Both the position numbers and the translations under genes were made by a program. Below are positions 32,858 through 40,429 of a stretch of DNA of 64,000 nt, piece after piece (positions within the stretch are counted from its first letter, which is position 1; each line of letters begins with the position of its first letter). This DNA comes from Micromonospora sp. C28SCA-DRY-2. Lineage in GTDB: Bacteria > Actinomycetota > Actinomycetes > Mycobacteriales > Micromonosporaceae. Below the pieces are notes generated by a model, which worked only from the letters and a program-made list of their open reading frames with translations, had not been told where the DNA came from and did not search any database. The stretch is from the NCBI RefSeq assembly GCF_030519475.1, contig NZ_JAUMKD010000004.1, forward strand, positions 18,501-82,500, read 5' to 3'.

Positions 32858-33319
32858 ATGCACGAGTCTCTGACCATCGGCCAGCTCTCCGAGCGCAGCG
32901 GGGTGGCGCCGTCGGCGCTGCGCTACTACGAGCGGCTCGGGCTGATCCGGGCCGAGCGCACCGGCGGCAACCAGCGCCGCTACGCCCGCAGCGAGCTGCG
33001 TCGGGTGGCGTTCATCCGGATCTCCCAGCAGGTCGGCATCTCGCTGGACGAGATCCGGGCGGCGCTGGAGTCGCTGCCCGCCTCGCGTACGCCCACCGCT
33101 GAGGACTGGTCGCGGCTCTCCACCATCTGGCGGGAGCGGCTGGACGAGCAGATCCGGCTGCTGACCAAGCTCCGCGACGACCTCGACAGCTGCATCGGCT
33201 GCGGCTGCCTGTCGTTGCAGCGCTGCACGCTCAGCAACCCCAGCGACGCGCTGGCCGGTGAGGGCCCCGGCCCGCGCCTGATGCTGCGCCGCCCGGCCGC
33301 CGACGCGGCCCGCGCCTGA
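32858..33319 (+). CDS. soxR: SoxR, redox-sensing MerR-family regulator
   Basis: A 153-residue protein. The N-terminal MerR winged helix is LTIGQLSERSGVAPSALRYY, GLIRAERTGGNQRRY. A dimerisation helix follows, then the [2Fe-2S] site C-x2-C-x-C-x5-C with Cys112, Cys115, Cys117 and Cys123 (CIGCGCLSLQRC). In actinomycetes SoxR responds to redox-active small molecules rather than driving SoxS. Its operator and the divergent transketolase operon suggest one target; the quinone oxidoreductase that converges on it is another candidate. The C-terminal tail (after Cys123) is lengthened by a repeat. Confidence 0.95.
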   Translation: MHESLTIGQLSERSGVAPSALRYYERLGLIRAERTGGNQRRYARSELRRVAFIRISQQVGISLDEIRAALESLPASRTPTAEDWSRLSTIWRERLDEQIRLLTKLRDDLDSCIGCGCLSLQRCTLSNPSDALAGEGPGPRLMLRRPAADAARA

Positions 33320-33388
33320 TCCTGCCCCGCCCGGCTGGTCCGGCCCGCGCCTGATGCTGCCCCGCCCGGCCGCCGGTCCGGCCCGCGC
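33278..33388. repeat. Three ~36-bp tandem repeats over the soxR 3' end
   Basis: Units begin at 33278, 33316 and 33351 with CTGAT(G/C)CTGC(G/C)CCGCCCGG. The first is coding; the unit length of 38 bp shifts the frame so that the TGA at the head of the second unit ends soxR. The third lies beyond the stop. The units differ at a few positions. Confidence 0.75.
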
Positions 33389-33406
33389 CGGACAGGCCGT
33401 GCCCGG

Positions 33407-34384
33407 TCACCCCGTGGTGAGCAGGACCTTGCCCACGTGCTCGTTCGTCTCGCACAGTTGGTGCGCCTCGGCGGCCCGGCTCATCGGCAGCCGGCGGTCC
33501 ACGATCGGGCGGATCCGGCCCGCCTCGATCAGCGGCCAGACCTGCTCGCGTACGCCCCGGACGATCTCCGCCTTCTCCGCGACCGGCCGGGACCGCAGCG
33601 CCGTCGCGGCGATCGTGCCCCGCTTGGCCAGCAGCGCGCCGAGGTCCAGCTCGCCCTTGCGCCCGCCCTGCATGCCGATCACCACCAGCCGGCCGCCGGT
33701 GGCCAGCGCCGCCACGTTCCGGCCCAGGTAGGAGGCGCCCATGATGTCGAGGATCACGTCCGCGCCCCGGCCGCCGGTGACCCGCCGGACCTCCTCGACG
33801 AAGTCCTGCTCCCGGTAGTCGACGGTGTGCGCGGCGCCCAGCTCGCGCAGCACCGGGTGCTTGGCCGACCGGGCGGTCACCACCACGGTCGCGCCCAGCG
33901 CCGCCCCGAGCTGGATGGCGAAGGTGCCGATCCCGCTGCCGCCGCCGTGCACCAGCAGCGTCTCGCCCGCGCCGAGCCCGGCCAGCCGCACCACGTTCGA
34001 CCAGACGGTGCAGGCCACCTCGGGCAGCGCGGCGGCGTCGACCGGGTCGACCCCGGCCGGCACCGGCAGCAGCTGGCCGGCCGGCACGGCGACCCGCTCC
34101 GCGTAGCCGCCGCCGGCCAGCAGCGCGCAGACCTCCTGGCCAACCCGCCACCCGGTCACGTCCGGACCGAGCGCGCCGATCACCCCGGCGCACTCCAGCC
34201 CGGGATACGCCGACGCGCCCGGCGGCGGCGGGTAGTGCCCCTGCCGTTGCAGCAGGTCCGCCCGGTTGACAGCGCTGGCGCGGACGTCCACCACCACCTC
34301 GCCCGGCCCGGGTTCGGGGTCGGGGACCTCGCTCCAGACCAGTGCCTCGGGCCCGCCGGGTTCGGAGATCGTGATCGCACGCAT
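33407..34384 (-). CDS. NAD(P)H:quinone oxidoreductase (zinc-less MDR family)
   Basis: A 325-residue medium-chain reductase. It begins MRAITISEPGGPEALVWSEV, has the family's RADLLQRQGHYPPPPGASAY and GLECAGVIGALG, lacks the zinc-binding cysteines of alcohol dehydrogenases, and has the NADPH motif LVHGGGSGIGTFAIQLGAAL. It matches the QOR/PIG3 type, which reduces quinones and other electrophiles. It is downstream of the P-loop kinase gene (9-bp gap, probable operon) and converges on soxR. A link to SoxR-controlled redox stress is plausible but not shown. Confidence 0.92.
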   Translation of the reverse strand: MRAITISEPGGPEALVWSEVPDPEPGPGEVVVDVRASAVNRADLLQRQGHYPPPPGASAYPGLECAGVIGALGPDVTGWRVGQEVCALLAGGGYAERVAVPAGQLLPVPAGVDPVDAAALPEVACTVWSNVVRLAGLGAGETLLVHGGGSGIGTFAIQLGAALGATVVVTARSAKHPVLRELGAAHTVDYREQDFVEEVRRVTGGRGADVILDIMGASYLGRNVAALATGGRLVVIGMQGGRKGELDLGALLAKRGTIAATALRSRPVAEKAEIVRGVREQVWPLIEAGRIRPIVDRRLPMSRAAEAHQLCETNEHVGKVLLTTG

Positions 34385-34393
34385 GTGTCGTGT

Positions 34394-34945
34394 CTACCCC
34401 ACCTGGCCGTCGGTCCACGCCCGGGCCAGGATCTCGTCCACCGTCCGCTCCGGGGTCTGCGCCGAGGTGTCCAGCCAGAGCCCGATCCGGGGCGTCCCCG
34501 AGCGCAGGTCGGCGTCGAGGTCGGCTACCGGCCAGTCCCCGTACCCCTTCTTGGGGCGGTCCCGCTCGCGGGCGGCGACCACCTCCGGCCGGGGCGCGAG
34601 CACCACGACGGCGAGCGGCCGGTGCCGGATCCGGCCGACCATGGCCGGCAGGTCGGCGCCGATGACGATGTCCTGGAGCACCACCGTGAAGCCGGCGGCG
34701 GCGTAGCGGTCCGCCGCCGCGGCCGCCAGGTCGTAGCGCAGCCGCAACTGTTGGTACGCCTCCTCGGACGGCTCGGCGGTCATCTCGGCCCGGCCGCTGA
34801 CCACCATCTTCCGGAACACGTCGCCGCGCAGGTGCACCGCGCGGGGCAACCGGCGGGCCAGCGCCTCGGCCACTGTGGACTTGCCGGCGGCCATGATCCC
34901 GGTGATCAGCACGATGGCCGGGGTCTCCCACATGGCGTCGATCAT
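34394..34945 (-). CDS. P-loop kinase-like protein (AAA_33/chloramphenicol phosphotransferase-like)
   Basis: A 183-residue ATP-binding protein. Walker A is VLITGIMAAGKSTVAEALA; a DxD-like acidic site is in HLRGDVFRKM; a lid region has Arg residues (ARERDRPKKGYGDWP). The fold is that of small-molecule phosphotransferases, such as shikimate/gluconate kinase or chloramphenicol 3'-O-phosphotransferase. The substrate cannot be told. ATG 34945 and 34933 are both possible starts. It sits directly before the quinone oxidoreductase. Confidence 0.8.
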   Translation of the reverse strand: MIDAMWETPAIVLITGIMAAGKSTVAEALARRLPRAVHLRGDVFRKMVVSGRAEMTAEPSEEAYQQLRLRYDLAAAAADRYAAAGFTVVLQDIVIGADLPAMVGRIRHRPLAVVVLAPRPEVVAARERDRPKKGYGDWPVADLDADLRSGTPRIGLWLDTSAQTPERTVDEILARAWTDGQVG

Positions 34946-35031
34946 CCCAGCCGGGGTGGCGTGCCCGCTCGCCCGGACGCCAGCCGTGGCAGACTAGGCA
35001 CGGACGCGTACCCCGTCGGGTCCGTGGCCCG

Positions 35032-35123
35032 GGAGGGTTCGCCTAGTGGCCGATGGCGCTGGTCTTGAAAACCGGTAAGGGCAGCGATGTCCTTCGTGGG
35101 TTCGAATCCCACACCCTCCGCCA
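35032..35123 (+). tRNA. tRNA-Ser (UGA)
   Basis: A 92-nt class II tRNA. Acceptor GGAGGGT pairs with ACCCTCC; discriminator G and an encoded CCA end at 35123. The anticodon stem CTGGT/ACCGG frames loop CTTGAAA with anticodon TGA (35066-35068). A long variable arm (GGGCAGCGATGTCC region) and T-loop TTCGAAT confirm serine. Confidence 0.97.
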
Positions 35124-35184
35124 CCGAACAGGGCCGTACCGAGCGCGGCGACGATCATCGGTCGCACGACGGCACCCCACGGGG

Positions 35185-35526
35185 TCAGAGCGGCGGGCCG
35201 CCGAAGCCGATCTCGTTCCCGTCGGGATCGACGTAGATGGCCTTCCGGACCCCGTTCTCGTACGTCTCCCGCCTCGCCGGTTCGAGTCCCCGCCCGGCCG
35301 TCTCGGCCAGCAGGGCGTCGAGGTCGTCGACGAAGACGGTGTGCATGGCGTGGCCGGCCCGGTCGGGATGCCGCTCGATGTACACCCACCGGTGTTCGGC
35401 GAGCCCCCACACCGCCTCGTGGTCGTTCGGGACGAAGGCGGGCGGGGAACCGAACAGCCGCTCGTACCAGGCCAACGCGGCGGCGTAGTCGCTGACCGGA
35501 ATCCCGGCGAACAGGTCGAGGGCCAT
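35185..35526 (-). CDS. VOC (glyoxalase/bleomycin-resistance) family protein
   Basis: ATG 35526 gives 113 residues beginning MALDLFAGIPVSDYAAALAW with the paired beta-alpha-beta-beta-beta units of the vicinal oxygen chelate fold (YERLFGSPP, VWGLAEHRWVYIE, HTVFVDDLDALL, KAIYVDPDGNEIGFG). The terminal Glu in DPDGNEIGF is a usual metal ligand. Members include dioxygenases, glyoxalases and antibiotic-binding proteins; the substrate is unknown. Monocistronic. Length is standard for a single VOC domain pair. Confidence 0.9.
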   Translation of the reverse strand: MALDLFAGIPVSDYAAALAWYERLFGSPPAFVPNDHEAVWGLAEHRWVYIERHPDRAGHAMHTVFVDDLDALLAETAGRGLEPARRETYENGVRKAIYVDPDGNEIGFGGPPL

Positions 35527-35574
35527 AGCCCGAGGGTAACGGCTCATGGACCACGGCAGATGCCTGGCGGGCCG

Positions 35575-35757
35575 TCAGCCCTCGTCCGCCGGTTCCGCCC
35601 GGCGGTCCGGTCCGGCGGATCGCCGTTCCTGCTCGCGGATCTTCTCCTCGGCGAGCCGCCGCACCGCCCGCCCGCGCTCGGCGCGCAGCGCCGCCTCGTC
35701 GGGGCGGCGGACCGCGGCGACGAGGGCCTTGCAGAAGTCACGCCAGATGGAAGTCAA
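35575..35757 (-). CDS. Small highly charged protein
   Basis: TTG 35757 has GGAGG eight bases before it and gives 60 residues: LTSIWRDFCKALVAAVRRPD then a helix rich in Glu, Arg and Ala (RAVRRLAEEKIREQERR). It could be a cytoplasmic coiled-coil or a membrane-surface helix. No family is recognised. It sits 48 bp downstream-facing from the VOC gene on the same strand and may share its transcript. Confidence 0.55.
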   Translation of the reverse strand: MTSIWRDFCKALVAAVRRPDEAALRAERGRAVRRLAEEKIREQERRSAGPDRRAEPADEG

Positions 35758-35904
35758 GGGGTGGTCCTCCCGAGGAGGATTGTTCCGTGGCAACGGTCCG
35801 GCCCGGACCGGCGGATCGGCCGGACAACGGGAGCTTCCGGTCGATAGTCGGGCGACGGCGAGGTAAGAAGGGGCAGGAAACCGTTCACCGGAAGGACCCG
35901 TTCG

Positions 35905-36438
35905 ATGACCCTGGAACGACCGATCGCCCCGGACCCGTACGAGCTGCTACCGACCGTCTCGTCGTTCAACCTCACCAGTGACGACGTGCAGAACGGCGAG
36001 CCGATGGACGCCACCTTCGCGCACGGCAGCGTCGGGGGCGACAACCTCTCGCCGCAGCTCGCCTGGTCCGGCTTCCCGGCGGAGACCCGGGGCTTCGTGG
36101 TGACCTGCTTCGACCCGGACGCGCCGACCGGCAGCGGATTCTGGCACTGGGTGCTGGTCAACCTGCCGGCCGACGTGACGTCGCTGCCGCGCGGGGTGGC
36201 CGAGGCGGACCTCGGCGGCGCGTTCACCGTGCGCAACGACTACGGCGAGCGGGGCTACGGCGGGGCCGCGCCGCCGGCCGGCGACCGGCCGCACCGCTAC
36301 GTCTTCGCGGTGCACGCGCTCGACGTCGACCGCCTCGACCTCACCCCCGACGCCTCCCCCGCCTACGTCGGCTTCAACCTCACCTTCCACACCCTCGCCC
36401 GCGCCGTGACCCGCCCGACCTACCAAATCAAGCAGTAA
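35905..36438 (+). CDS. YbhB/YbcL family Raf-kinase-inhibitor-like protein (PEBP)
   Basis: A 177-residue cytoplasmic protein with the PEBP signature: FDPDAPTGSGFWHWVLVNLP (ligand-site Asp and His), NDYGERGYGGAAPPAGD and HRYVFAVHALDV. The start ATG 35905 follows GGAAGGAC. The bacterial members bind small anions or phospholipid head groups; no physiological role is established. Monocistronic, followed by a large inverted repeat. Confidence 0.94.
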   Translation: MTLERPIAPDPYELLPTVSSFNLTSDDVQNGEPMDATFAHGSVGGDNLSPQLAWSGFPAETRGFVVTCFDPDAPTGSGFWHWVLVNLPADVTSLPRGVAEADLGGAFTVRNDYGERGYGGAAPPAGDRPHRYVFAVHALDVDRLDLTPDASPAYVGFNLTFHTLARAVTRPTYQIKQ

Positions 36439-36460
36439 CCCACTCCCACCCGACTCCAGC

Positions 36461-36521
36461 GTTGATCATGAGGTTGGCGGCGATCGAGGAGATCGACATC
36501 GCCGTCAACCTCATGATCAAC
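36461..36521. repeat. 24-bp-arm inverted repeat, REP-like
   Basis: Arms 36461-36484 (begin GTTGATCATGAGGTTGGCGG) and 36498-36521 are inverted copies with a single mismatch, around a 13-nt loop. The arm carries TGATCA and is less GC-rich than its surroundings. It lies between the convergent PEBP and methyltransferase genes and can terminate both. I associate this sequence with repeated intergenic hairpins in Micromonosporaceae; that is recollection, not checked. Confidence 0.8.
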
Positions 36522-36568
36522 GGGGTGAGTCCGGGTTGGGGTGAGTCCGGGTTGGGATGAGGGCGGGG

Positions 36569-37279
36569 TTAGGCGGGGACGCGGGCTACGGCGAAGACGG
36601 ACTGGCCGAAGGGTGGGCGGACCAGCTGCTCGGCGGCCTTGGTGGCGGGCAGCACGAGGGTGTCGTAGACCTTCACCATCGGGCCCTCCTTCGGCATCAG
36701 CCGGAAGACCTTGGTGGCCATGAAGTAGCCGATCAGCCCGAGCGCGTTGGCGTAGTGGATCGTCTCGACCTCAAGACCGGCCTCGGTCATCGCGGCGGCC
36801 AGCGTCTTCTTGGTGTAGCGCCGGACGTGGCCGGTGGCGATGTCCGCCGGGCTCATGGCGAACTGGAACGCGGGCACGATGATGATCACGGCGCCGCCGG
36901 GGCGGACCAGGTCGCGCATGCTGCGCAGCGCGCCCACGTGGTCCTCGATGTGCTCCAGCACGTTGTACGACACGGCCGCACTGTAGTCGCCCCGCTCCGA
37001 GTGCGGCAGCAGCATCTGCCGGACCTCGATGGTCGGCTGCTCGGCGAGGCGCTCCTTGAGCGAGACCAGCCGGTCCGGGTCGGCCTCGGTGGCGGTGAAC
37101 CGGGGCAGCCGGGTGGCCCACTCCAGGGCGTAGTCGCCGAGGCCGCTGCCGATCTCGATCGGGTTGTCACCGAGGTACGGCAGGGCGAGCTCGACGAACC
37201 AGCGACGGTGGTTGACCGCTGTCGCGAGGCCCTCCAGGACCTCGGACTGGACGCGCTGATCCCCGGTGATTTCTGCCAT
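36569..37279 (-). CDS. Class I SAM-dependent methyltransferase
   Basis: ATG 37279 after GAGGA yields 236 residues. Motif I is NPIEIGSGLGDYALEW, the acidic residue after strand 2 is in TATEADPDR, motif II is YNVLEHIEDHVGALRSM and motif III RPGGAVIIIVPAFQFAMSP. The post-motif region (HVRRYTKKTLAAAMTEAGL) is typical of O-methyltransferases found with glycan clusters. The divergent neighbour is a large membrane protein of GT-C type, so a glycan or lipid-linked substrate is plausible. Substrate unproven. Confidence 0.9.
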   Translation of the reverse strand: MAEITGDQRVQSEVLEGLATAVNHRRWFVELALPYLGDNPIEIGSGLGDYALEWATRLPRFTATEADPDRLVSLKERLAEQPTIEVRQMLLPHSERGDYSAAVSYNVLEHIEDHVGALRSMRDLVRPGGAVIIIVPAFQFAMSPADIATGHVRRYTKKTLAAAMTEAGLEVETIHYANALGLIGYFMATKVFRLMPKEGPMVKVYDTLVLPATKAAEQLVRPPFGQSVFAVARVPA

Positions 37280-37489
37280 GCGTCGATTCCTCACGATATG
37301 ACTCGACCCGCGCCTGAACCGACAGAGTGAATCATCCGCACAGGGGGCGGAAGAATCGGGGCACCGTGGTGGCCGAAATGCGGTCGGGGGTCGGGCGCGT
37401 GATCGCGGGCGGCGAACCCGGCACATGGTAGTGCAGTACCCCGAAACATGTCACGGTGCCGCCTTCCCGTGACTACGCTCCGAATTGTC

Positions 37490-39316
37490 ATGACTACTCC
37501 CGAATCGGACCTCCCCGCCGGCGAACCCTCGCCCGGGGCGCCGGAGGGCGGGCCCGACCGGGGCGTACGCCGCCGGACGGGCTGGTGGACCGACCTCGCC
37601 GCGGTGCTGAGCTTCGTCGCGCTCGCCTTCTGGATCACCGCGCGGCTCTGGCTCGATCCGCGCCAGGGCCTCCGGGACAACCCGTCGGACCAGGCGCAGT
37701 TCGAGTGGATGATGGCCCACGGGGCACGGGTCGTGACCGATTTTGCCTATCCGTTCTTCTCCGACCGGATGAACGTTCCGGATGGCGTCAATTTGATGGC
37801 AAATACATCGGTATTATCCGTTTCATTGCCAATGACGCCGATCACCGTCCTGCTCGGTCCCCGCGCCGCTTTCCTGCTCTTCCTCACCGCGGGGATGATC
37901 GCCACGGCCACCGCCTGGTATCTCGTCCTCTCCCGGGTGCTCGTCGGGGCTCGCGGGCCGGCCTGGCTGGGTGCCGCCTTCTGCGCGTACGCGCCGGCGA
38001 TGGTGTCGCACGCCAACGCCCACCCGAACATCGTGTCCCAGTTCGTGGTGCCGCTGATCGTCTGGCGCACCGTACGGCTGGCCGAGCCCGGCCGCTGGCT
38101 GCGCAACGGGTTGCTGCTCGCGCTGGTGATCGTCTGGCAGTCCTTCCTCAACCTCGAGATCCTGCTGATGACCGCGATCGGACTGGGCGTGGTGGTCGCC
38201 GCGCTCGCCCTCGGCCGGCCCGCCCTGCGCCAGCGGACCCGACCCTTCCTCGCCGGGCTGGGCGTGGCCGCGGCGGCCAGCGCGGTGGTCCTGGCGTACC
38301 CGCTCTACGTGCAGTTCTTCGGTCCCGGCGCCTACCAGGGGCTGTCCCGGCTGATCCGCGGCTACTCCACCGACCTGGTGTCGTTCGTCGCCTTCTCCCG
38401 GGAGTCGCTGGCCGGCGACAACCGCAGCTCAGCCGGCCTGGCCAAGAACCCGACCGAGGAGAACGCCTTCTTCGGCTGGCCGCTGATGGTGCTGGTGGTG
38501 GCGCTGGTCTGGTGGCTGCGGCGCAACGTGGTGGTACTCGGACTGGCCGCGCTCGGGCTCTTCTTCGGCCTGCTCTCGCTGGGTCGGGAGATCCGCTTCA
38601 ACGGCCGGGAGACCGGCATTCCCGGCCCGTGGGCGGCGCTGGAGAACCTGCCGATCCTGCACTCGGTGGTGCCGACCCGGTGGTCGCTGGCGCTCACCCC
38701 GGTGATCGGGCTGCTGCTCGCGTACGGCGCGGAGTGCGTCCGTACGCTCGCCGCCCGGTTCCCCACCGCCCGCCCGCAGCTCCGCTTCGCCACCGCCACC
38801 GTGCTGACCATGGCCCTGCTCCCGCTGCTGCCCACTCCGCTGCCGGCGGAACGGCTCGACCCGGTGCCCGCCTTCGTCACCTCGGGCGCCTGGCGGCCGT
38901 ACGTGGCCGGGGGTCGGAGCGTGGTGACGCTGCCGCTGCCGGACACCAACTACGCCGAACCGCTGCGCTGGTCGGCGACGACCCGGCTGGAGATGCCGAT
39001 CGCCCGCGGCTACTTCCTCGGGCCGGACACCCGCCCGGGCAGCGAGGAGCGGGGAGCCGCCCTGTTCACCGCCCCACCCCGGCCGACCAGCAGCTTCTTC
39101 GCGGTCATCCGGAGCACCGGCGCGGTGCCACCGATCACCCCGCAGGCGCGGGTGAACGCGGTCGACGACCTGCGGTACTGGCGGGCGGGCGTGGTGATCC
39201 TCGGCCCGCACCCGCAGGCCGCCGCGCTGCGCCGGGGGATGACCGAGCTGACCGGGATCCGGCCGACGCGCACCGGGGGGGTCTGGGTCTGGGACGTCCG
39301 CCCGCTCACCGACTGA
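37490..39316 (+). CDS. Polytopic membrane protein, GT-C-like, with a TTA codon
   Basis: A 608-residue protein with about eleven membrane helices. The first extracytoplasmic loop has NPSDQAQFEWMMAHGAR and PFFSDRMNVPDGVN, acidic residues placed as in GT-C glycosyltransferases. The C-terminal part is soluble and extracytoplasmic. The stretch around 37735-37830 has lower GC and unusual codons, including an in-frame TTA at 37814-37816 (codon 109), the leucine codon that depends on bldA tRNA in streptomycetes. ATG 37490 is chosen; ATG 37448 is an alternative. It is divergent from the methyltransferase. Family assignment is tentative. Confidence 0.72.
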   Translation: MTTPESDLPAGEPSPGAPEGGPDRGVRRRTGWWTDLAAVLSFVALAFWITARLWLDPRQGLRDNPSDQAQFEWMMAHGARVVTDFAYPFFSDRMNVPDGVNLMANTSVLSVSLPMTPITVLLGPRAAFLLFLTAGMIATATAWYLVLSRVLVGARGPAWLGAAFCAYAPAMVSHANAHPNIVSQFVVPLIVWRTVRLAEPGRWLRNGLLLALVIVWQSFLNLEILLMTAIGLGVVVAALALGRPALRQRTRPFLAGLGVAAAASAVVLAYPLYVQFFGPGAYQGLSRLIRGYSTDLVSFVAFSRESLAGDNRSSAGLAKNPTEENAFFGWPLMVLVVALVWWLRRNVVVLGLAALGLFFGLLSLGREIRFNGRETGIPGPWAALENLPILHSVVPTRWSLALTPVIGLLLAYGAECVRTLAARFPTARPQLRFATATVLTMALLPLLPTPLPAERLDPVPAFVTSGAWRPYVAGGRSVVTLPLPDTNYAEPLRWSATTRLEMPIARGYFLGPDTRPGSEERGAALFTAPPRPTSSFFAVIRSTGAVPPITPQARVNAVDDLRYWRAGVVILGPHPQAAALRRGMTELTGIRPTRTGGVWVWDVRPLTD

Positions 39317-39343
39317 CCGTGACCGGCGGCACCGGCGGCCCGG

Positions 39344-40138
39344 TCAGGACTGGCGGACGCAGCAGCCCTGGCAGATCTTCGGCTTGGGCAGGGTGAAGGC
39401 CAGGCAGCAGGTGCGCCGCTGCACCGTCGGCTCGCCGGCCGGGCCGGGCACCAACTCCACCAGGTCGCGCAGGTCGAGCGCGCCGAGCAGGGTGTCGATG
39501 GTCTCGACGGAGGAGCCGGGCAGCCCGTCGGCGGCCCGCAGGATGCCGTGGGCGATGCCGGAGGCCACCGACCCGAGCAGGGTGCGGGTGCCGATCCGCA
39601 CCTCGGCCTGGATCGCCTCGATCATCGGGGCCAGGTGGGCGTCGAGCAGGGAGGCGCGCAGCAGGCCGAGCAGCTCCGCCTCGCCGGCCACCACCCGCAC
39701 CTCGGGCAGGCCGGAGACCGCCAGCGGGTCGCCGGGCAGCACCGCGACGGTGGTCGAGCGGCGCAGGCCCAGGGTGAGCAGCGGGCGGTGGTCCTCGAAG
39801 TGGATCAGCACGTCGGCCGGGTCGAACAGCGGCACCCGGCGGGCGGACGCCCAGCCGAGCACCACCGGCAGCGCGGTCCAGTAGCTGTACGACTTCCAGG
39901 CCAGCGCGGCGCAGGCGTGCGGGGTGCCACCCCAGCGCAGCGTCGCGGCGTGCAGGAACTCGGGCAGCTTGCTGCCGTCGACGAGGGTGGTCGCGGGGCT
40001 CCAGCCGTACTCGTCGGTGACCAGCAGGCCGGGCATCAGGCCGGGCACGTCGTCGGTGCCGAACATGGCCCGCAGGGTGGCGGTGACCGGCGCGAGCGGT
40101 GCGGTGGCGACCTGGCGCCCCGGCATCACCGCTGTCAT
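39344..40138 (-). CDS. FhuF-like (2Fe-2S) ferric-siderophore reductase
   Basis: ATG 40138 gives 264 residues. The C-terminus has the FhuF signature CC-x10-C-x2-C (RRTCCLAFTLPKPKICQGCC), which binds a [2Fe-2S] cluster, and the middle has the alpha-helical IucA/FhuF-like domain (ALAWKSYSYWTALPVVLGW). The protein would reduce Fe(III) in imported siderophores in the cytoplasm. An iron-box palindrome lies 37 bp upstream, so iron repression by an IdeR/DtxR regulator is expected. No siderophore synthesis or uptake genes are adjacent. Confidence 0.92.
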   Translation of the reverse strand: MTAVMPGRQVATAPLAPVTATLRAMFGTDDVPGLMPGLLVTDEYGWSPATTLVDGSKLPEFLHAATLRWGGTPHACAALAWKSYSYWTALPVVLGWASARRVPLFDPADVLIHFEDHRPLLTLGLRRSTTVAVLPGDPLAVSGLPEVRVVAGEAELLGLLRASLLDAHLAPMIEAIQAEVRIGTRTLLGSVASGIAHGILRAADGLPGSSVETIDTLLGALDLRDLVELVPGPAGEPTVQRRTCCLAFTLPKPKICQGCCVRQS

Positions 40139-40174
40139 CCGAATCGTCCCCCGTCCGAAGCGCCCTCGCTGAGC

Positions 40175-40188
40175 TAAGGCTAGCCTAA
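40175..40188. promoter_or_regulatory. Putative IdeR/DtxR iron box upstream of the fhuF-like gene
   Basis: TAAGGCTAGCCTAA is a near-perfect palindrome (one mismatch) and agrees with the core of the DtxR/IdeR consensus TTAGGTTAGSCTAACCTAA. It lies 37 bp upstream of the reductase start. A weaker second site, CTAAGGGAAGCCTCAC, begins at 40203, a tandem arrangement also seen at known iron boxes. Confidence 0.75.
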
Positions 40189-40293
40189 CCATGCCTCGGG
40201 CGCTAAGGGAAGCCTCACCTGGGTCGGCGGGGGAGGCCCCGGTCACTCCGGTCGGCCGGCCTCGGCCTACTACCCGGCGGTCGGGACGGAAAA

Positions 40294-40313
40294 CGCCGCC
40301 GGTACCGGCGGCG
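40294..40313. other. 20-bp perfect palindrome in the divergent promoter region
   Basis: CGCCGCCGGTACCGGCGGCG is fully self-complementary. It sits between the fhuF-like gene and the Xre-deformylase gene, too far from either start to be a ribosome-binding element. It may be a hairpin that insulates the two promoters. Confidence 0.5.
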
Positions 40314-40369
40314 GGGCACAGTATCGACGGACGTCGCTGACCAGTCAAGCCTCGTGTCGGCAAGGTGGC

Positions 40370-40404
40370 AGTTTCGTATCTGCCCGGCCACGGAACGTGA
40401 AACT
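40370..40404. promoter_or_regulatory. Inverted and direct repeats upstream of the Xre-deformylase gene
   Basis: AGTTTC (40370-40375) and GAAACT (40399-40404) are inverted copies with a 23-bp spacer. A CCGGCCACG motif occurs twice (around 40384 and 40412) in the same 60 bp. The cluster ends 25 bp before the gene start, where autoregulation by the protein's own DNA-binding domain would be expected. Confidence 0.45.
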
Positions 40405-40429
40405 GATACTCCCGGCCACGAGGAAGCTG

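Noticed and set aside
35032..35123. tRNA-Ser(UGA) as a second integration site
   Set aside because: No integrase fragment or repeated tRNA 3' end was seen on either side.
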